From: Microthyrium microscopicum
Lineage: Eukaryota > Ascomycota > Dothideomycetes > Microthyriales > Microthyriaceae
Length of the DNA: 64,000 bases
NCBI GenBank assembly: GCA_010405405.1
Contig: MU004241.1
Coordinates: forward strand, 124,001 to 188,000
Direction: 5' to 3'
Part shown: positions 10,139 through 22,641 of the stretch, piece by piece
Layout: the number at the start of each line of letters is the position of its first letter
Position numbering within the stretch: position 1 is the first letter of the stretch
The notes under the pieces: model-generated
Database searches by the model: none
What the model saw: only the letters and a program-made list of their open reading frames with translations
What the model was told of the DNA's origin: nothing
Translations under genes and position numbers: made by a program

Positions 10139-11129
10139 CACGATGAAGGTCACATATGGGCCATCATCCATCAAATATTGTCAGAACCACCATGTATTCT
10201 GCACAAGTGAAAGGTTAATTTACAAAACAGGCCACATTCCTAGAGCAGTAGTCCTGGATTTCCATTTTGATACGTATGAACCCCCATAATCGAGGTTGTT
10301 TCTCAAGAATTGAATACGGACTGACTTCTTGGGTATCGTGCTTGCCAAGAAGCTCTGATGTCTCTAACCCAATATCTGGAACTTTTACTACAACAGTCCC
10401 AAATGGCCAAGTAGGGACACACTCTTGCGTTCATCCGTCAAGCAAATGACAGATTGGATGTCCTTCGGGTCTCGTCGAACAGTTTAGTTGAAAGTTTTTG
10501 GCTCCTAAAGATATCGGAATTACCAGCAGCCGGTTTTTTAACAGCGGATGAAAGCCCTTTCGAACCCAGCAACGCTGTAGGAATAGGCAGGTGTGACGGA
10601 AGCAGGCTCCATATGTTAGTAGCTGAGGACAACGAAGAGATCAACGTATGCTGCTGACAATAAGCCAAGTGAAGCCAACTCATATTTTCATTCACTCAGT
10701 AATGACCTTCACTTGCTGGGTAATGACGATGAAAGCACAATGTATCTCATTCTGACCTGGTACCACAGGACTTGCGCAATAGACTACCCTCACATACCTG
10801 GAGCTTTACATAATGAGTCGTTGTCCCTTTTTATGACGATTTGAAATCCAATGGTCATAAGCTGAACTCGAATATCTGCCATGCAAAAGCCATTTTTACG
10901 GAGCTGTTGTTCTGAGCCTACTCTATAGTATCGGATATGCGTGATTGTGTGAAATTCTACATATAAGGTCCATTCCTCTTCATGTTATTTTTTGCTTATA
11001 TCAGTTACTTAGGTAGATATCTACTTGGGTAAATTAGGTGTTTAATACTAAAGACAGGTAAAGCAGGTCGCCACATGGCAAATTAAACGGCATACTCGTA
11101 CTAACACCTATTGCTAGAGTACTATTCGC
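10139..11129. other. Intergenic stretch, nothing recognised
   Basis: Several short frames lie on both strands (for example 85 codons at 10438-10695), none with a motif or a convincing start. Base composition is ordinary until about 10,980 and then becomes AT-rich. Confidence 0.5.
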
Positions 11130-11655
11130 TACCTGTATAGAGAGTTTGCTCTTTACTATTTGATTTTACACATTATAGAAATTACCTATAAGGTAGAAGA
11201 GTAGGTACTTAATTAGAGCTTTAGCTAATAATAAATAATAATATAGTTTAGGGAAATAGTCTATTAACCTTACTATTTCGCTCGTAGGCTCCCTCTATGC
11301 CGTAAAACACTAGAGTAGGATTTTATATATAATAGTAACGATAAATAAGTGTTTATTCTTTCTAATAGGTATTTAGGTATAACTATATTTATTAACTTTA
11401 AACCTGATTTAAGCCTATCTAGTAGACTTATTTATTCCTTTATCCTATTTTTAAATAGTAGAATATTAAGGAAGTATTTATATAATAAACTCGTTTAAGG
11501 TATATAGCTTTAGCTACCTAGTACCTAGATAAAGATTTTGCGTGTTAATACGTGTATGGACTTAGAGGATACTATACCATTACTATACTTCTAAAGAGGG
11601 AACTTTTTAATAGGATAGGGTACTAAAATGTTATCAATTTGTACTAATGTATCCT
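11130..11655. repeat. Small AT-rich patch with RIP-like base pattern
   Basis: About 0.5 kb is rich in TA and poor in CA and TG, with stops in all frames, like the large block from 25.8 kb. It is probably a decayed fragment of a repeat. No family can be named. Confidence 0.6.
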
Positions 11656-11747
11656 GTGTCTCTATTGTAGTGCCTAGCCCTCTCAAAAATGTCACTAATA
11701 GCCAGATTTCGCAAGTTGATTGTTGATTCGCCGTATGCTAATTCATT

Positions 11748-12678
11748 TCATAGGCATATAGCATTAATGCGCCCCTGAATCGTGTCTAGCTTGGATCGAT
11801 CCATTTGGGACCACTCGCTTTTGAGAACCTTCTGGCAACAAAGATTGAAGATGGCATCCCATACCTCACGGCTGGGACCGTAATGGCTCTTGAGTCGGGA
11901 TTCGGAGTAGACAATGCACCAGAAGGCACCGCATTTGTGCTGGAGAAATCGAAGTTTGTTCTCGACCTTCCCGCGTGGCATTTGTTTAATGCAGTAGGCA
12001 AGAAAGCGGCATACCCGGGGGAGAAAGAGTTCGGGATTCCAGATTTCGCTGCTGTTCATTTGCTGGCCTAGTGTTAAAGGTAATTAGTTCTCCGGTCACC
12101 AAACGTGGGTACAAGTAGCTTGTAAAGAAGGGAGACGTACCTCGAAGAGCTCGGACAAACACTTCGAAATCATCTCTCACGTTCCGGCCGAAGGTACGGC
12201 CAGTGGGACTGACGATACGAGTCAATCGACTAGGACCGGCTTGGGAGCGAGAAGTAGAAGCATGAACAACAGGTCTTGCGCCCGTAGTTTGAGGTAGATC
12301 CTGAGCCGCATTCTGGGAGCCTGGAATTTGTTCGTTGCTGTCCTGGTTCACTGGCGGAAGTGAGACTGAATTTGGTGGCAGAAACAACTGCTCAGCTTGA
12401 GCCAAAGTCAGACGGCCATTGGACTTGCTCGCTGCTGCTGGCTGCAGGCCATTCGTGGTAGCCTGATTGAGAGGAATAGTAGGACGGATAGCTATAATGG
12501 GAGCAGATGTTTGAGTATCGACCATTTGACTGTCCGAGTCTCTAACTACCTGACGCTTCAGTGCTGATGTTTTGCGCTGTCGGTGGGCTCGCGGACGGTA
12601 CTCAGCTGACATGAAAGCTTCCTTCATGTATGGCGTCGCTGCCCGTCTGTACTTGCGAAAGACTTTCTTTGCGGCCAT
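11748..12678 (-). CDS. Uncharacterised basic protein, two exons
   Basis: Exons 12141-12678 and 11748-12067 (intron 12068-12140, GTACGT...CTAG) give 285 residues from an ATG at 12678. The first 50 residues are very basic (MAAKKVFRKYRRAATP, RPRAHRQRKTSALKRQ). The middle is Ser/Gln/Pro-rich and probably disordered. The C-terminal 130 residues look folded, with FLAYCIKQMPRGKVE and FNLCCQKVLKSEW. I recognise no domain. The basic start would suit a nuclear or nucleic-acid-binding protein, but that is only an inference. The gene lies between a RIP patch and the second membrane-protein paralogue, a setting typical of lineage-specific genes. Confidence 0.6.
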
Positions 12679-13466
12679 GTTGATGTTGGTCTGGATGTAG
12701 GATATAGATGTTGATAACTGTACTAATCGGGCAAAACAAGTTCTCTTTCCACCCTTTCGAAAGGTGGGAGGACTGAGAATGTAGCTTGGTGGAAGAGATA
12801 TGAAGAGCCTTGGGTGATATAAATAGGAGATGGCTACCTACCTAGTAAGTTGTTGAATGCTCAAAATAATACAAACTCAACATTGAAAGTTCAGCGCTGA
12901 ATAGAATTGGGTTCGAAAATACCCCTTTGAGCTTTCAAATTCTCAGAGCCGGTTTACCTGCCATAGCTACACGTTGAGAGTAGAATTTCGATCGACCCTT
13001 CCTGAAAAGCTGCTCCATGGTTCAAGTGTCTCACAACGATTGGTTTATCCAGTTTACCTGATCGACTATGATTGATAGGATCCTGGTTTATTTAGTTTGC
13101 AACATCTAGAGCTCCAAGCAGTTGGCAGGCATCGCATAATTATGGTTTCATTCGAGCATCGCTATAACATGACTTTGTATATTTAGTAGTACTGGTCATT
13201 CATCTATATACGTACCTAAGATATCTATAGTTCCAACGCCAAGTACCAAAAGTGTTAAGAGTAGAAAGAAATAATTAGGAAGTTTTAAGTTCTTGGAGTC
13301 CATAATGCTAATGAAGCAAGTCAGAATTGTTAAGGTTTTACAGAACTAATCTATACTCAATTTTGAGGGTTTGCTAGAACAGTATAAATATACTACTTAG
13401 CTATAGCCAACTTCGTGTTACATTGGAGCATAATGCTTTCTTTAGTGTGTAAAATTTTGGTTACTA
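12679..13466. other. Intergenic stretch, nothing recognised
   Basis: This is the promoter side of the orphan at 11748-12678 and the 3' flank of the next leftward gene. It is mildly AT-rich from 13,180 to 13,400. No repeat or RNA gene is visible. Confidence 0.5.
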
Positions 13467-14610
13467 CTATCTTCTGTCTCTCCTAGCCACAGGTGGACGA
13501 CGAAATATGTCTCCATCTCTATGTCTTTGAGCTATAGGAGTTGTGCTACAAATCTCAGTAGGTGGTGTAGTAGCGTCCAGCTCGTAAACTTCCGAGTTAG
13601 AAAGCTCTGATGGAGAAGTTTCCAGCTGTTTTCCATCCAATTCCGATTTATGCCACAATATGTCTTTCGAATCACCTGGATGGTCTTCCAGTTGAACTTC
13701 TTCCACGTGCTCTTTCCTTCTCTTGTGCCTTCTGCGAAAGACAAACGCTATCAACAGAAGTATAAGTGTGACGAATATTGTAGCTATCGATACTATTACA
13801 ATCTCAGCTGGTGAGATCCCGGATGATGAAGGTATTGGTTGATCTGTTGAGGCGGATGTTGGTGAGGTTGTGACAGAGTTGTTGAACGTTGGTTGGGCTG
13901 TTCTAGGAAAGAGTGTCAAGTCTTGTGATTTCCAAGCGACGGCATAGGCATCAACGGCCATCACACCTGTCAGGAGTGTAGTTCTGCCGTAAACTAAGGA
14001 TTTTGTCGCTCCGGTGGCAATTACTGGCACTGCCGCATTGGTGACCAGCTTGGCCCATACTGGGGTCGCTGCAGGCACATTGAAGGTTGACCAGCACGAT
14101 TCGCCTTGTACTGGTCCAGCGCCGTTTCTTGGGTATAATAGCTCATAGCCACTAGTTCACTGTCAGTCAGCTAGTTTGTTCAGATTCAGAATGGCAAATT
14201 TCTGACCTCGGGCAGCATACTGCAAAGTTGTGTTGCTCCTTCGTGAGCCAAGAGTTGAAGACAGTAGAGTACCGATCCGGACAAATTCCAGGACTGAATA
14301 TCACCATACTCAAGCCATCATATGTCTTCCCGCCCTGAGTCGCTGACGCTCCAGGTTGTGGATATGGATTGCAGTCGCCAGGCAAATCTCCTCCGGGTCG
14401 ATTATAGCCCACTTTATCAGAGAAGCCTCGAGCAACCCAAGGCAAAGGCGTTGGCTGTGCACCTCTTATAGATTCTGCGGGTGGAGGATCTGTTATGCCG
14501 TGATAGAACCATGAAGTCGCGCATGATTCTGGCTCTGAGTAAACGGTCGTGAGAGGAGTAGTAAAGAGGCCAGCTCGTGAGGGTGAAGGCGCAGTAGTGC
14601 TAGATGGCAT
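13467..14610 (-). CDS. Single-pass membrane protein with Cys-rich ectodomain, paralogue B
   Basis: Exons 14207-14610 and 13467-14151 (55-base intron) give 362 residues. The order of parts matches the gene at 8970-10138: a short Ser/Pro-rich start, an ectodomain with SCATSWFYHG, SPGICPDRY and VCCPS at the exon junction, then CWSTFNVP. A Ser/Thr stalk and one membrane helix follow at about residue 250-273 (AEIVIVSIATIFVTLILLLI). The stop-transfer run RRRHKRRK precedes an acidic tail. The intron interrupts the Ser codon of CCPS in phase 2, exactly as in paralogue A, which argues strongly for common descent. No signal peptide is obvious; the single helix may serve as signal anchor. Function is unknown. 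Its 5' end faces the MFS transporter across 0.8 kb. Confidence 0.72.
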
Positions 14611-15453
14611 GCTTGACGCGGGGCTGCCAATGAGGATGTGAAGAGTCTTCGCGTAGCAGTCGATGCAACGTTGTCTCTAACCAGCATGCCTATCTCGAAA
14701 GAGACTTGGTGTTACTCGATGGCTATCTCTTGGTAGTGAAGTGCTTCCATCGTGGCTATTGACAGCTGTGCCGCAACTCTTCGCCAGTGGCGAGTCATTT
14801 TAATTATGGAATGAATCCTACGGGCAGGCCCGAATAGGATGTTGATATATTAACTTTGAGGAGGAATCGATAAATAACCATGGTGCCCTCGCATCTGCAA
14901 ACGGCAAATGCGCCTGACCAATCAGAGCGAAGAGCAAAATATATTCACCACACACAAACGCAACAACAAAAGAATTTGAGTTGTCAATTCTCAATCGAGT
15001 AGAGTATTTAGGTCATGGCAATAATGGAAATATTGAACTGGTTAATCTTTCACTTTTCTCATAGACCAAGACTAGTCATTGTGCGGTTTCGAAGTCAAAT
15101 TTCAACAGTGGACTTCGTCAATATATCCTATGATTTGCCAATCAGAAGATGAGTGGTATACTGTATACAATCATCGTCAGCTGAATAATGCGCCTGCGCT
15201 CATGATTCTTTTTGATATGATGAGAAACACACATCTTGCGACCAGAGTTTGAAGTCGAAGATCTCAATCCTAGCTAAAATTTCAAAGTCTAATGGTGTTG
15301 ACTCGCCGAGCCGCAACCGCAAGCGGTACCGGCCACCAGCCAATAGCCTTGGTAAACAACAGCTATCTTGCCTAGGTTTATCTGATATTTCTTGAGGAGG
15401 CTCTGCAACTTGCTTTTCGCACTATTTCCGGAAATAAAACTTGACGCACAACT
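14611..15453. promoter_or_regulatory. Divergent promoter region between paralogue B and the MFS gene
   Basis: The two flanking genes point away from each other, so this 0.84 kb must carry both promoters. I see no recognisable operator or gene. Short frames here lack support. Confidence 0.45.
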
Positions 15454-17279
15454 ATGGAGAAGGGCAGTGAGCTTGACGCCGAATTGGGCCACAAGGTACC
15501 AACCTCGGTGCCATCCATTGGATCGGATAAATCAGAAACCCACAAGATGAAGAAGAGCTTTGAGGAAAAGAATGAGTTTGAGAAAGAACGGGAGCCTCCA
15601 GAACAGCTTGAGATAGAAAATCTGTCGGACGATATCGAGGCTCAGGGCGACCAAGAGAAACGCTCATATGAAGTCGACCGCGACCCATATCTGGTATCAT
15701 GGGAAGGACCAGACGATCCGAAAAATCCACGAAACTGGACCTTTGGAAGAAAATGGGCCGCAGTATTTGTTGTCAGCTCGTTTACATTCATATCACCGGT
15801 TTCGTCGTCAATTGTTGCACCAGCATTGCCCAAATTGAGTGCGGACCTAGGCATCAAATCGGAATTCGAGTCCCAAATGGTGCTGTCGATATTTATCTTG
15901 AGCTACGCGATTGGGCCGCTTATTTTTGGGCCACTGTCTGAAGTTTATGGACGCGTTCGCGTACTACAGACAAGCAATTTGCTATATTTGATCTTCAACC
16001 TGGCTTGTGGCTTTGCGAAGAGTGGTAGTCAGATGTTGGCTTTTCGGTTCCTAGCTGGATTTGGTGGTAGTGCTATGTTGGCTCTTGGTGGTGGGATATT
16101 GGCAGATTGCTTTGCTGCTGTGAGCTTGAACAATTCGGCGTTCATAGGTCTAAGACTGACAGGCGTATAGGAACAAAGAGGTCAAGCAATTGGTCTCTAT
16201 ATGCTGGGTCCACTGTTAGGACCAGCAGTTGGTAAGTGAACTCCGTTGTCTCTGGATAAAACTCATGCGTTGATTAGGTCCTATTGCCGGCGGTTTCATA
16301 ACTCAGTCGGTGACATGGCGGTGGTGCTTTTGGGCAACCACAGTTTTATGCGCATTGGTTCAGCTGTCAGGATTGCTCTTTCTACAAGGTCAGATATATT
16401 ACCAAGGTGGAACTTACGAGTTTTAACAGGCCAATAGAAACTTATGCACCCATCTTGCTTCAACGTAAAGTCATGAAGCTGAGAAAGGAGGAAGGAGATC
16501 AAAGATACCACTCTGGGCATGATGAAGACAAGAAGCTGCTTCCTCTTTTGGGAACAGCATTGATGCGACCATTCCGTCTATTGATGCAGCCAATTATTCA
16601 AGTCCTCGCGAGTAAGTGGTAGTCGACTCAACCGTACTTCTGAATCTAATAATTGCCAGTTTGGAACTTGTACAACTATGGCCTGATGTATCTGATCCTT
16701 TCCACCTTCCCAACGTTGTGGACGGAGAGATACGGAGAGAGTATTGGCATAGCTGGCCTCAACTATATCAGTCTCGGCCTAGGATTCTGGATTTCCGGCC
16801 AAATAACAGCGCCATTGAATGACAAAATTTATCGAAGCCTCAAGCGTAAGAACGGAGGTGTGGGCAAACCAGAATTTCGAACACCATTGATGTTCATTGG
16901 TGCCGGGTTACTGCCAATCGGTATTTTCATCTATGGCTGGACGGCCCAAGAGCGGGTACACTGGATTGCACCAAATATTGGAGCTGCATTGTTTGCGGCT
17001 GGAAACATCATCATCCATCAATGCAGTCAGACATATATCCTTGATTGCTATACGCGATATGCAGCAAGCGGGACTGCAGCTGTCGTTGTTCTGCGCAGTC
17101 TGGCGGGATTTGGATTCCCACTCTTTGCACCGTATCTCTACCAAAAGCTGGATTACGGGTGGGGAAATAGTCTTCTAGGCTTTATTGCGGTTTTCATTGG
17201 AATTCCGGCGCCTTTCTTGTTCTGGAAGTTTGGAGAAAGATTACGTGCCAGAAGTCAGTTCGCGGCAGGAGGTTCATAG
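15454..17279 (+). CDS. MFS transporter, DHA1 drug:H+ antiporter type
   Basis: Five exons (15454-16119, 16171-16231, 16278-16388, 16438-16611, 16660-17279) give 543 residues with a consistent frame. The N-terminal 85 residues are charged and cytosolic, ending VSWEGPDDPKNPRNW, the usual opening of fungal DHA1 exporters. Membrane helices follow. GPLSEVYGRVRV is the loop 2-3 signature, GGGILADCF and GLYMLGPLLGPAVGPIAGG are the helix 4-5 signatures, and LQETYAPILLQRK begins the central loop. Such proteins export drugs, toxins or polyamines from the plasma membrane using the proton gradient. The substrate cannot be told. The intron 16389-16437 ends at AATAG rather than the nearer AACAG, because only that acceptor restores the QETYAP motif. 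Confidence 0.9.
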
Positions 17280-17762
17280 CGCGTGTTGTAGTAGTTTGAG
17301 GATGGCATCTCTTATCGCCAAAAGTCGGCATATCTGGATAATGAACATAATAGACCCACTAGAGTGACGCTAGATCAAGATCTCAAGTTCCGGAAGTTCC
17401 AAACGAAGTCGACGATGTTGATGTTGATGTTGACTTTGAGATGGAAGTTGAAATTCAGGGCGCGAGTTAGTTCGTGTAAGGCACCAAGGCCTTCCAAGAT
17501 CACAGTCAGGCCAAAACCGCGGCCCTTTTCCGATGACATCCATCAATTCTCTTCATTAAACATTCACAAAGCACAGTAACAACCTAATCCTTCAATCTTT
17601 CACGTTCCGAGAATCACCCAGATCCTGCTGAACGGCAGCTTCCCTTTCCCGCGTCGTCGTATTCACCAGTCGCCCACCTATTACTCTTCCAACCATTCTA
17701 CACATCCATGAATATCTCCACCTCCTTAATCCCTTACGCTCGACCCGTGCCTTGGTCATAAT
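17280..17762. promoter_or_regulatory. Intergenic region upstream of Trs85
   Basis: This is the 3' flank of the transporter and the promoter of the Trs85 gene. A CT-rich stretch from 17,530 to 17,760 precedes the ATG, common in fungal promoters. No other gene is seen. Confidence 0.4.
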
Positions 17763-20163
17763 ATGCCAACCCCAAGTAGCCCACCGGCAACCCTCCGCAA
17801 GCCAGCATACACCGATACTGGCGGGTCCCTCGTTCTCCCCAAGCAAAGGCCACAGTCTCCGAGCGCTTCCATATCATCACTTCCCTTTCGATCGAATCCC
17901 TCAATATCCTCTCTCTACGCTTCTACATCTCTTGCCGGCTCAATCAGAAGTTCTGGAGCATCGACGCCTACCACCGATACTATCCCTGGCGGGTCTACCC
18001 TCTACTCTGATGGCAAATCCGGTTCTACGGTAGCAAACGGGACGGCAGGGTCGCCAGAAGTCCGAACTCTCATAGCCCGCGCCTTTGCGCCTCATGTTGG
18101 CGTGGTATCATCTACAGACACTGAGGCTTTGTTACGAGAGAGGGGGTTTAGTGGAGGGTTGTTGGAACTCATAAGACCATATGGGGAATCGGTCTCTGGA
18201 AGAGTCACTGTTCGCGACAGCATAGGAGCAAGTCGCACGTGGGACGACTTTGGGATACGATTTGTTGGTCTCAAAGATGGACTCAGCAGTCCCCGGCTGC
18301 CGGGGAGTAGTCGGCCCAGTCTTGAATCAAGGTCTAGTGGCGCAAATGGTAGTGTTGGGTCTGGAAGGTCAAAACAATCTGTTGATGTGCCGCGGCTTGG
18401 AGGTGATGTCAGCCAGATCGAAGAAGTGGTGGATAGACATTTGAATTTCGCTGAATTACGGCCTTCGAACCCCGACTACTTGTCAGAGTCACAACCTGAC
18501 CTCCAGGCAGACTCGGCGAAAACCTCGACGGATATTCCTCTCCGAACTGTCTCCCCTTTCTATACACTTTATCTCCGTAGATTACTTTCAGGACTACCTC
18601 TAACACCACACGAAACCTTTTCACATCCAGTCGCTTGCGTGATAGCAACAAGTTCTCGGAATCCAGCGCCAATAGAAGAGTTTAAGAGGCTCTATACGGC
18701 CACGAATACCGGTGATGATCGGCTTCCCCAATGGGTCAATAATGAGTACCTACGTTATTACGTTCTAATACATGATGAAGACAATGATGATATACAAAAG
18801 TCGGTTGCTTTGTATGAACAGATGAAACGTCATTTCGGGTTACATTGTCATCTTCTGAGACTAAGATCGAGTCAATGCGTACCTTCAGATGATGATAGCA
18901 CTAGGTTGCCAATAAGTGAATGGATGACGGCTGGCGAAGAGCTTGCCGCAATTCATCAAAGAGGTAAGTACCCACAATCTAGCATGTATTTCTCTCTGAC
19001 ATAAATTAGAAACATCGCACGATCTCGAAGACCCAACGCCATGCCTTTTTGAATCTGATGCTGCCGCAATTAGGACATTCGTCCGCGAACTCGTCACCCA
19101 GTCCATCGTCCCTGGCATGGAGCGCCTCTGCGCGCAATGGAACGAACAAGTCGCCACACGCCGCAAAGGCCTGTCCGGCCGCCTCCTATCAGTCGGCAAA
19201 CGCTGGGGTTTTGGCCTCAGTCGCAACTCATCCACCCCCGTCCCTTCTGTTGGCTCAAGCAGCTACGACTCCCTCCAAGGCTTCTACCGGCCCGACACAC
19301 CGGAAGCCCTCATGCGTAAACTTGCTGATTATGCATTCATGCTTCGCGACTTCAAGCTCGCCCAACAAACCTACGACGTTCTCCGCTCTGATTTCGAGCA
19401 CGACAAAGCCTGGAAATACTATGCTGGTGCTAATGAAATGTATCTAGTCTCTACCATGCTCAACACTCCACAACCCATCAATAAACGCCTCGAGTCCATC
19501 GAGCGGTGGCTCGAAGCCGCTGTACACTCATATGTCCACCGGTGTGATGCACCTTTCTACGCCCTACGAACTCTCCTCCTAGCCTTTGAGGCCGCTAAAG
19601 CCCGTGGCAGCCTCAGTGTTGATGACGCAGCCAAGTGGCCCGCACGCGTGCTCGCCATGTCTCTTACGGGACCAATCGGTCGCGCCCTCGTCATGGAGCG
19701 CATTGCTAGCTGCTATGGGCAACATCGAAGACCGGGCGCGAGAAGGCGTAAGCGAGCGCTGTGGAGTCTAATGGCCGCAGACGCATGGGCAGAGCGCGGT
19801 AAAACAGTACAAGCTGAACAAGCTCTCGCAGATGCAAAGATGGCATATGGGGTCGTGCAGCAGGTACCACCGGAGTTGTCGTTCATGATACCGGTGCTGC
19901 AGTCGCTTCAGGAACGCATAGTGAGTGGCCGGCTGGATGCGTTGGGGCATGATGAGCAGGTTGATGAACATGTGCTTGAGGATGAGATGCCAGTGGATCC
20001 CATCGAGGAGGTGGTTGTTAGCGAGGAGTTGGGCGGAATGCGGCAGCCAAGACGGGGATTGCTGGCGACCGAGGGAGGTGGATCGGGAGAGATGGAGGGT
20101 GTGCCACTGTCGCCAGTGAGGACGAGGAGTACAGACGCGATGGGCGATGAAGGCTTTGTGTAG
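17763..20163 (+). CDS. TRS85: TRAPPIII subunit Trs85 (TRAPPC8)
   Basis: Exons 17763-18963 and 19010-20163 (46-base intron GTAAGT...TTAG) give 784 residues. The first 95 are Ser/Pro-rich and disordered. The conserved region then starts (RAFAPHVGVVSSTDTEALL, ELIRPYGESVSGRVTVRDS), followed by LNFAELRPSNPDYL and a helical body with YRPDTPEALMRKLADYAFML and WKYYAGANEMYLVS. These match the Trs85/TRAPPC8 family. Trs85 defines TRAPPIII, the Rab1/Ypt1 exchange factor that acts in autophagy and early Golgi/endosome traffic. The acidic C-terminal 80 residues are probably flexible. The length is normal for filamentous fungi. Confidence 0.87.
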
Positions 20164-21032
20164 TAGGCGGTAGCATGAGTGAAGCTTTATACAGTTGCAT
20201 AGCGTGTCGGCGTGCTGATTATTTAGATGGACTTCGGTATGCATTATTTTCAAAACGATTTTGCCACGCCACTTTAATCCCCTCTTGACTTCGTGCGATT
20301 TATGGCGGATTGGCTCAAGTCAAAGGAGTCATGTCTACTGTCGTTAAGACACTTGAAGAGAGTCTTTACAGCGCTAAATCTTTTACACAGACTCCGTTGA
20401 AAACTCGTTAAAGGTAATCATTTTACATATCTTATCACAACCTAGTAGCGACTAGCAGCAATCGCGCTGATGAAAAAGGTTTGTTCATTGGCATCTAATA
20501 CTAATCGTATATCTCAGTATACTTCAGTTGTTTGAGATTCTACATGTTAGTGGCTTAAATTCGGTGTGTGTCAATCGCAAGTTAGCAATTAATTTCACAA
20601 ATGCTCTACTTTTTCTCGAGCCTCGGTGTTCTATTCATCGCACCAGTTCTTGCGATGATAGTCCATGGTGAAACTCAGACACTGAACACATATCTGCGTT
20701 CCTGCCATTTTCAGTAGAGTCAGGATCTGAAATGCCCAGGAGCTGAGTTTACTCACAACGTACACAGGTATATACTGTAAGTAGATATGGGGCCTTTCAC
20801 ATTTCATACAACCTTCCTTAAACGGAAGAGTGTTGGGTATTTGTGAACATTTCTCAAACATTGATTTCCTTCCTGAACTTTCAAATTCTCATCTCTGAGT
20901 TTATAAGAGCCATGCTGTGCCAAAATTTATAACTTAACTTCCTATTAAATCATTTTTATCCTCATTCTACTGCAAGCAAAACTTATAATTACATGTTCTA
21001 GGTTGCAGCCATCCGAGCTATCATCTCTCGTC
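20164..21032. other. Intergenic stretch with weak small-ORF candidates
   Basis: On the minus strand, 20631-20861 encodes 76 residues with two CxxC pairs (GCMKCERPHIY and ICVQCLSF). On the plus strand, 20601-20717 encodes a 38-residue leader-like peptide (MLYFFSSLGVLFIAP). They overlap, so at most one is likely real. Neither is certain. Confidence 0.3.
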
Positions 21033-22060
21033 ATGGCCCAGACCGATCGACCGCGTCGACCGGCGCCAAAGCGGACATACAACGTAGATGACCTTGCCGA
21101 TCAGCAAGACAACGGAAAGCACTACGACCCGGAAGACCTTGTGGAGTGGCGCGGTAATGGTCGTGGCTCCAAGAGAAAAGTCGCCAGAGAATCCGGAAAC
21201 AAGAGCACTGATGAATACGAGTGTCAATCTGAGAGCGACGGTGATCTCTGCGAGATTTCAGAATCGGAATTCTCTGTCCACCAGAAATCGGTCTCTCCAG
21301 AACAAGAATTGCCGGACCACGAAGCTCAAGTCCTCCAGGAGAAGCTCCGCCTCGAGATACTCAGCTTCAAGAAAAGCCGCCCTGGCAAGAAAGCCCGCCC
21401 TATGCAGCTGCCACCCAACACCTGGTCTTCTTCAAGCTCAGATAGAATCAAGGGCGTACCCAATTCATCGTCAGCGCCGTCAGCACGCAGCACCAGCAGT
21501 CGTTTGTCTTCTTTTGCACCTGAAGCTAGTACTACAGCCACTCCCATTGAACCATCTGCAGCCTCTTCTCCTGCGCCGTTAGTGCCAGTCACATTCAGAG
21601 TGGAAGGCTGGGCTCGTTCTGGGCCGAATGTACTCGTATGTCACCCCGATGACCCGATGAAGGATCACTGGTCATACAAACGCGAGTTCGAAAAGTTCGT
21701 TGAGAAAATTGACGGTCAGTTTTTCCCTACCAGAGTTCTTTACCTTATCTATTCCAGAATCAGAGCAGAACTAAACATGGCCCAGCCAACATTCCAGATT
21801 GGACAATCAATCGTGTATGGTCTCGACGATCAGTTCGCGGTCACCTGGAAGGTTTCCTCACTCATTGTGCCTCTCAAGGCCCAGAGCACCCTCAAGAAAA
21901 GTATGAGTACCTGAAGCACTGGGCGCAAGAGATTGGTTTGTGGCATCGTGCTTCGTTTGTTCCTGATGAGCCTATCTCCTTTGACGAGTGGGAATTGGAT
22001 GCTACCCTGATCTGCCTCAAGTTGAAGAACCAGAAGCACCCGAAAATTGAAAAACCTTGA
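21033..22060 (+). CDS. Uncharacterised protein with disordered N-terminus
   Basis: Exons 21033-21714 and 21798-22060 (83-base intron, GTCAGT...TTCCAG) give 314 residues. The unspliced frame also runs on for some distance, but the second exon reads as protein only in the spliced frame (HWAQEIGLWHRASFVPDEP, SFDEWELDATLICLKLKN). That makes the splice the better model. The N-terminal 190 residues are charged and Ser/Pro-rich, with RRPAPKRTYNVDDLAD and DPEDLVEWRGNGRGSKRK, then an acidic patch. The last 120 residues are Trp-rich and look folded. I recognise no family. It may be nuclear, from the basic/acidic patches, but this is only an impression. Confidence 0.6.
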
Positions 22061-22641
22061 TGCAAAATGAAACAATCGAGCTAGCATCCGTTTCTTGTAC
22101 TGGACTTCGTGAGAATGGATAATGTACACTGGCCCAGGTACTTAAAACATATCTTCAAACAACCACAATCACCTGCCTTCGCCCACTCTTACTTTTGTAG
22201 CGATTAAAATTAAGAGCTTTATAGTATAGCTGTATCTATAAGATTCTAGCGACGGACTTCAATATGGCTTATACAGTCTGATACGGCGTCTGATTGCGAC
22301 TGAAGTCTTCTTCCAATGCGATAGATGGCACGAATTTGTTGCTTATATGCTGCTTGTAAAGGCAATCAATAGTATCGATCCAGAAAACGGATCGATGACT
22401 CGACAAAATAAATGGCACGCTCCTATCAAGTTTGATATGTACTACCGCAATTTGTAGATAGGATACTTCGCATATTACTGTATTCAATACTCTACGGCCT
22501 CTTTTCCGTAGTCAATAGAAACACGGCTAGTTGATAATAGATTGTTTCGAATAAGAGCGAATGAAGCTAATAGAGAGCACTTCATCTCTTTTGTCCTTCG
22601 CTTGTGTTGACTGACATCGTCCCACGGCCCTATTTGAAGTT
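22061..22641. other. Intergenic stretch, nothing recognised
   Basis: Moderately AT-rich, with no motif-bearing frame. It carries the presumed promoter of the next plus-strand gene. Confidence 0.45.

Noticed and set aside
21715-21757. A 43-base intron in the gene at 21033-22060, ending at the first CCAG
   Set aside because: It leads to a stop after five codons. The longer 83-base intron opens a clear coding frame.
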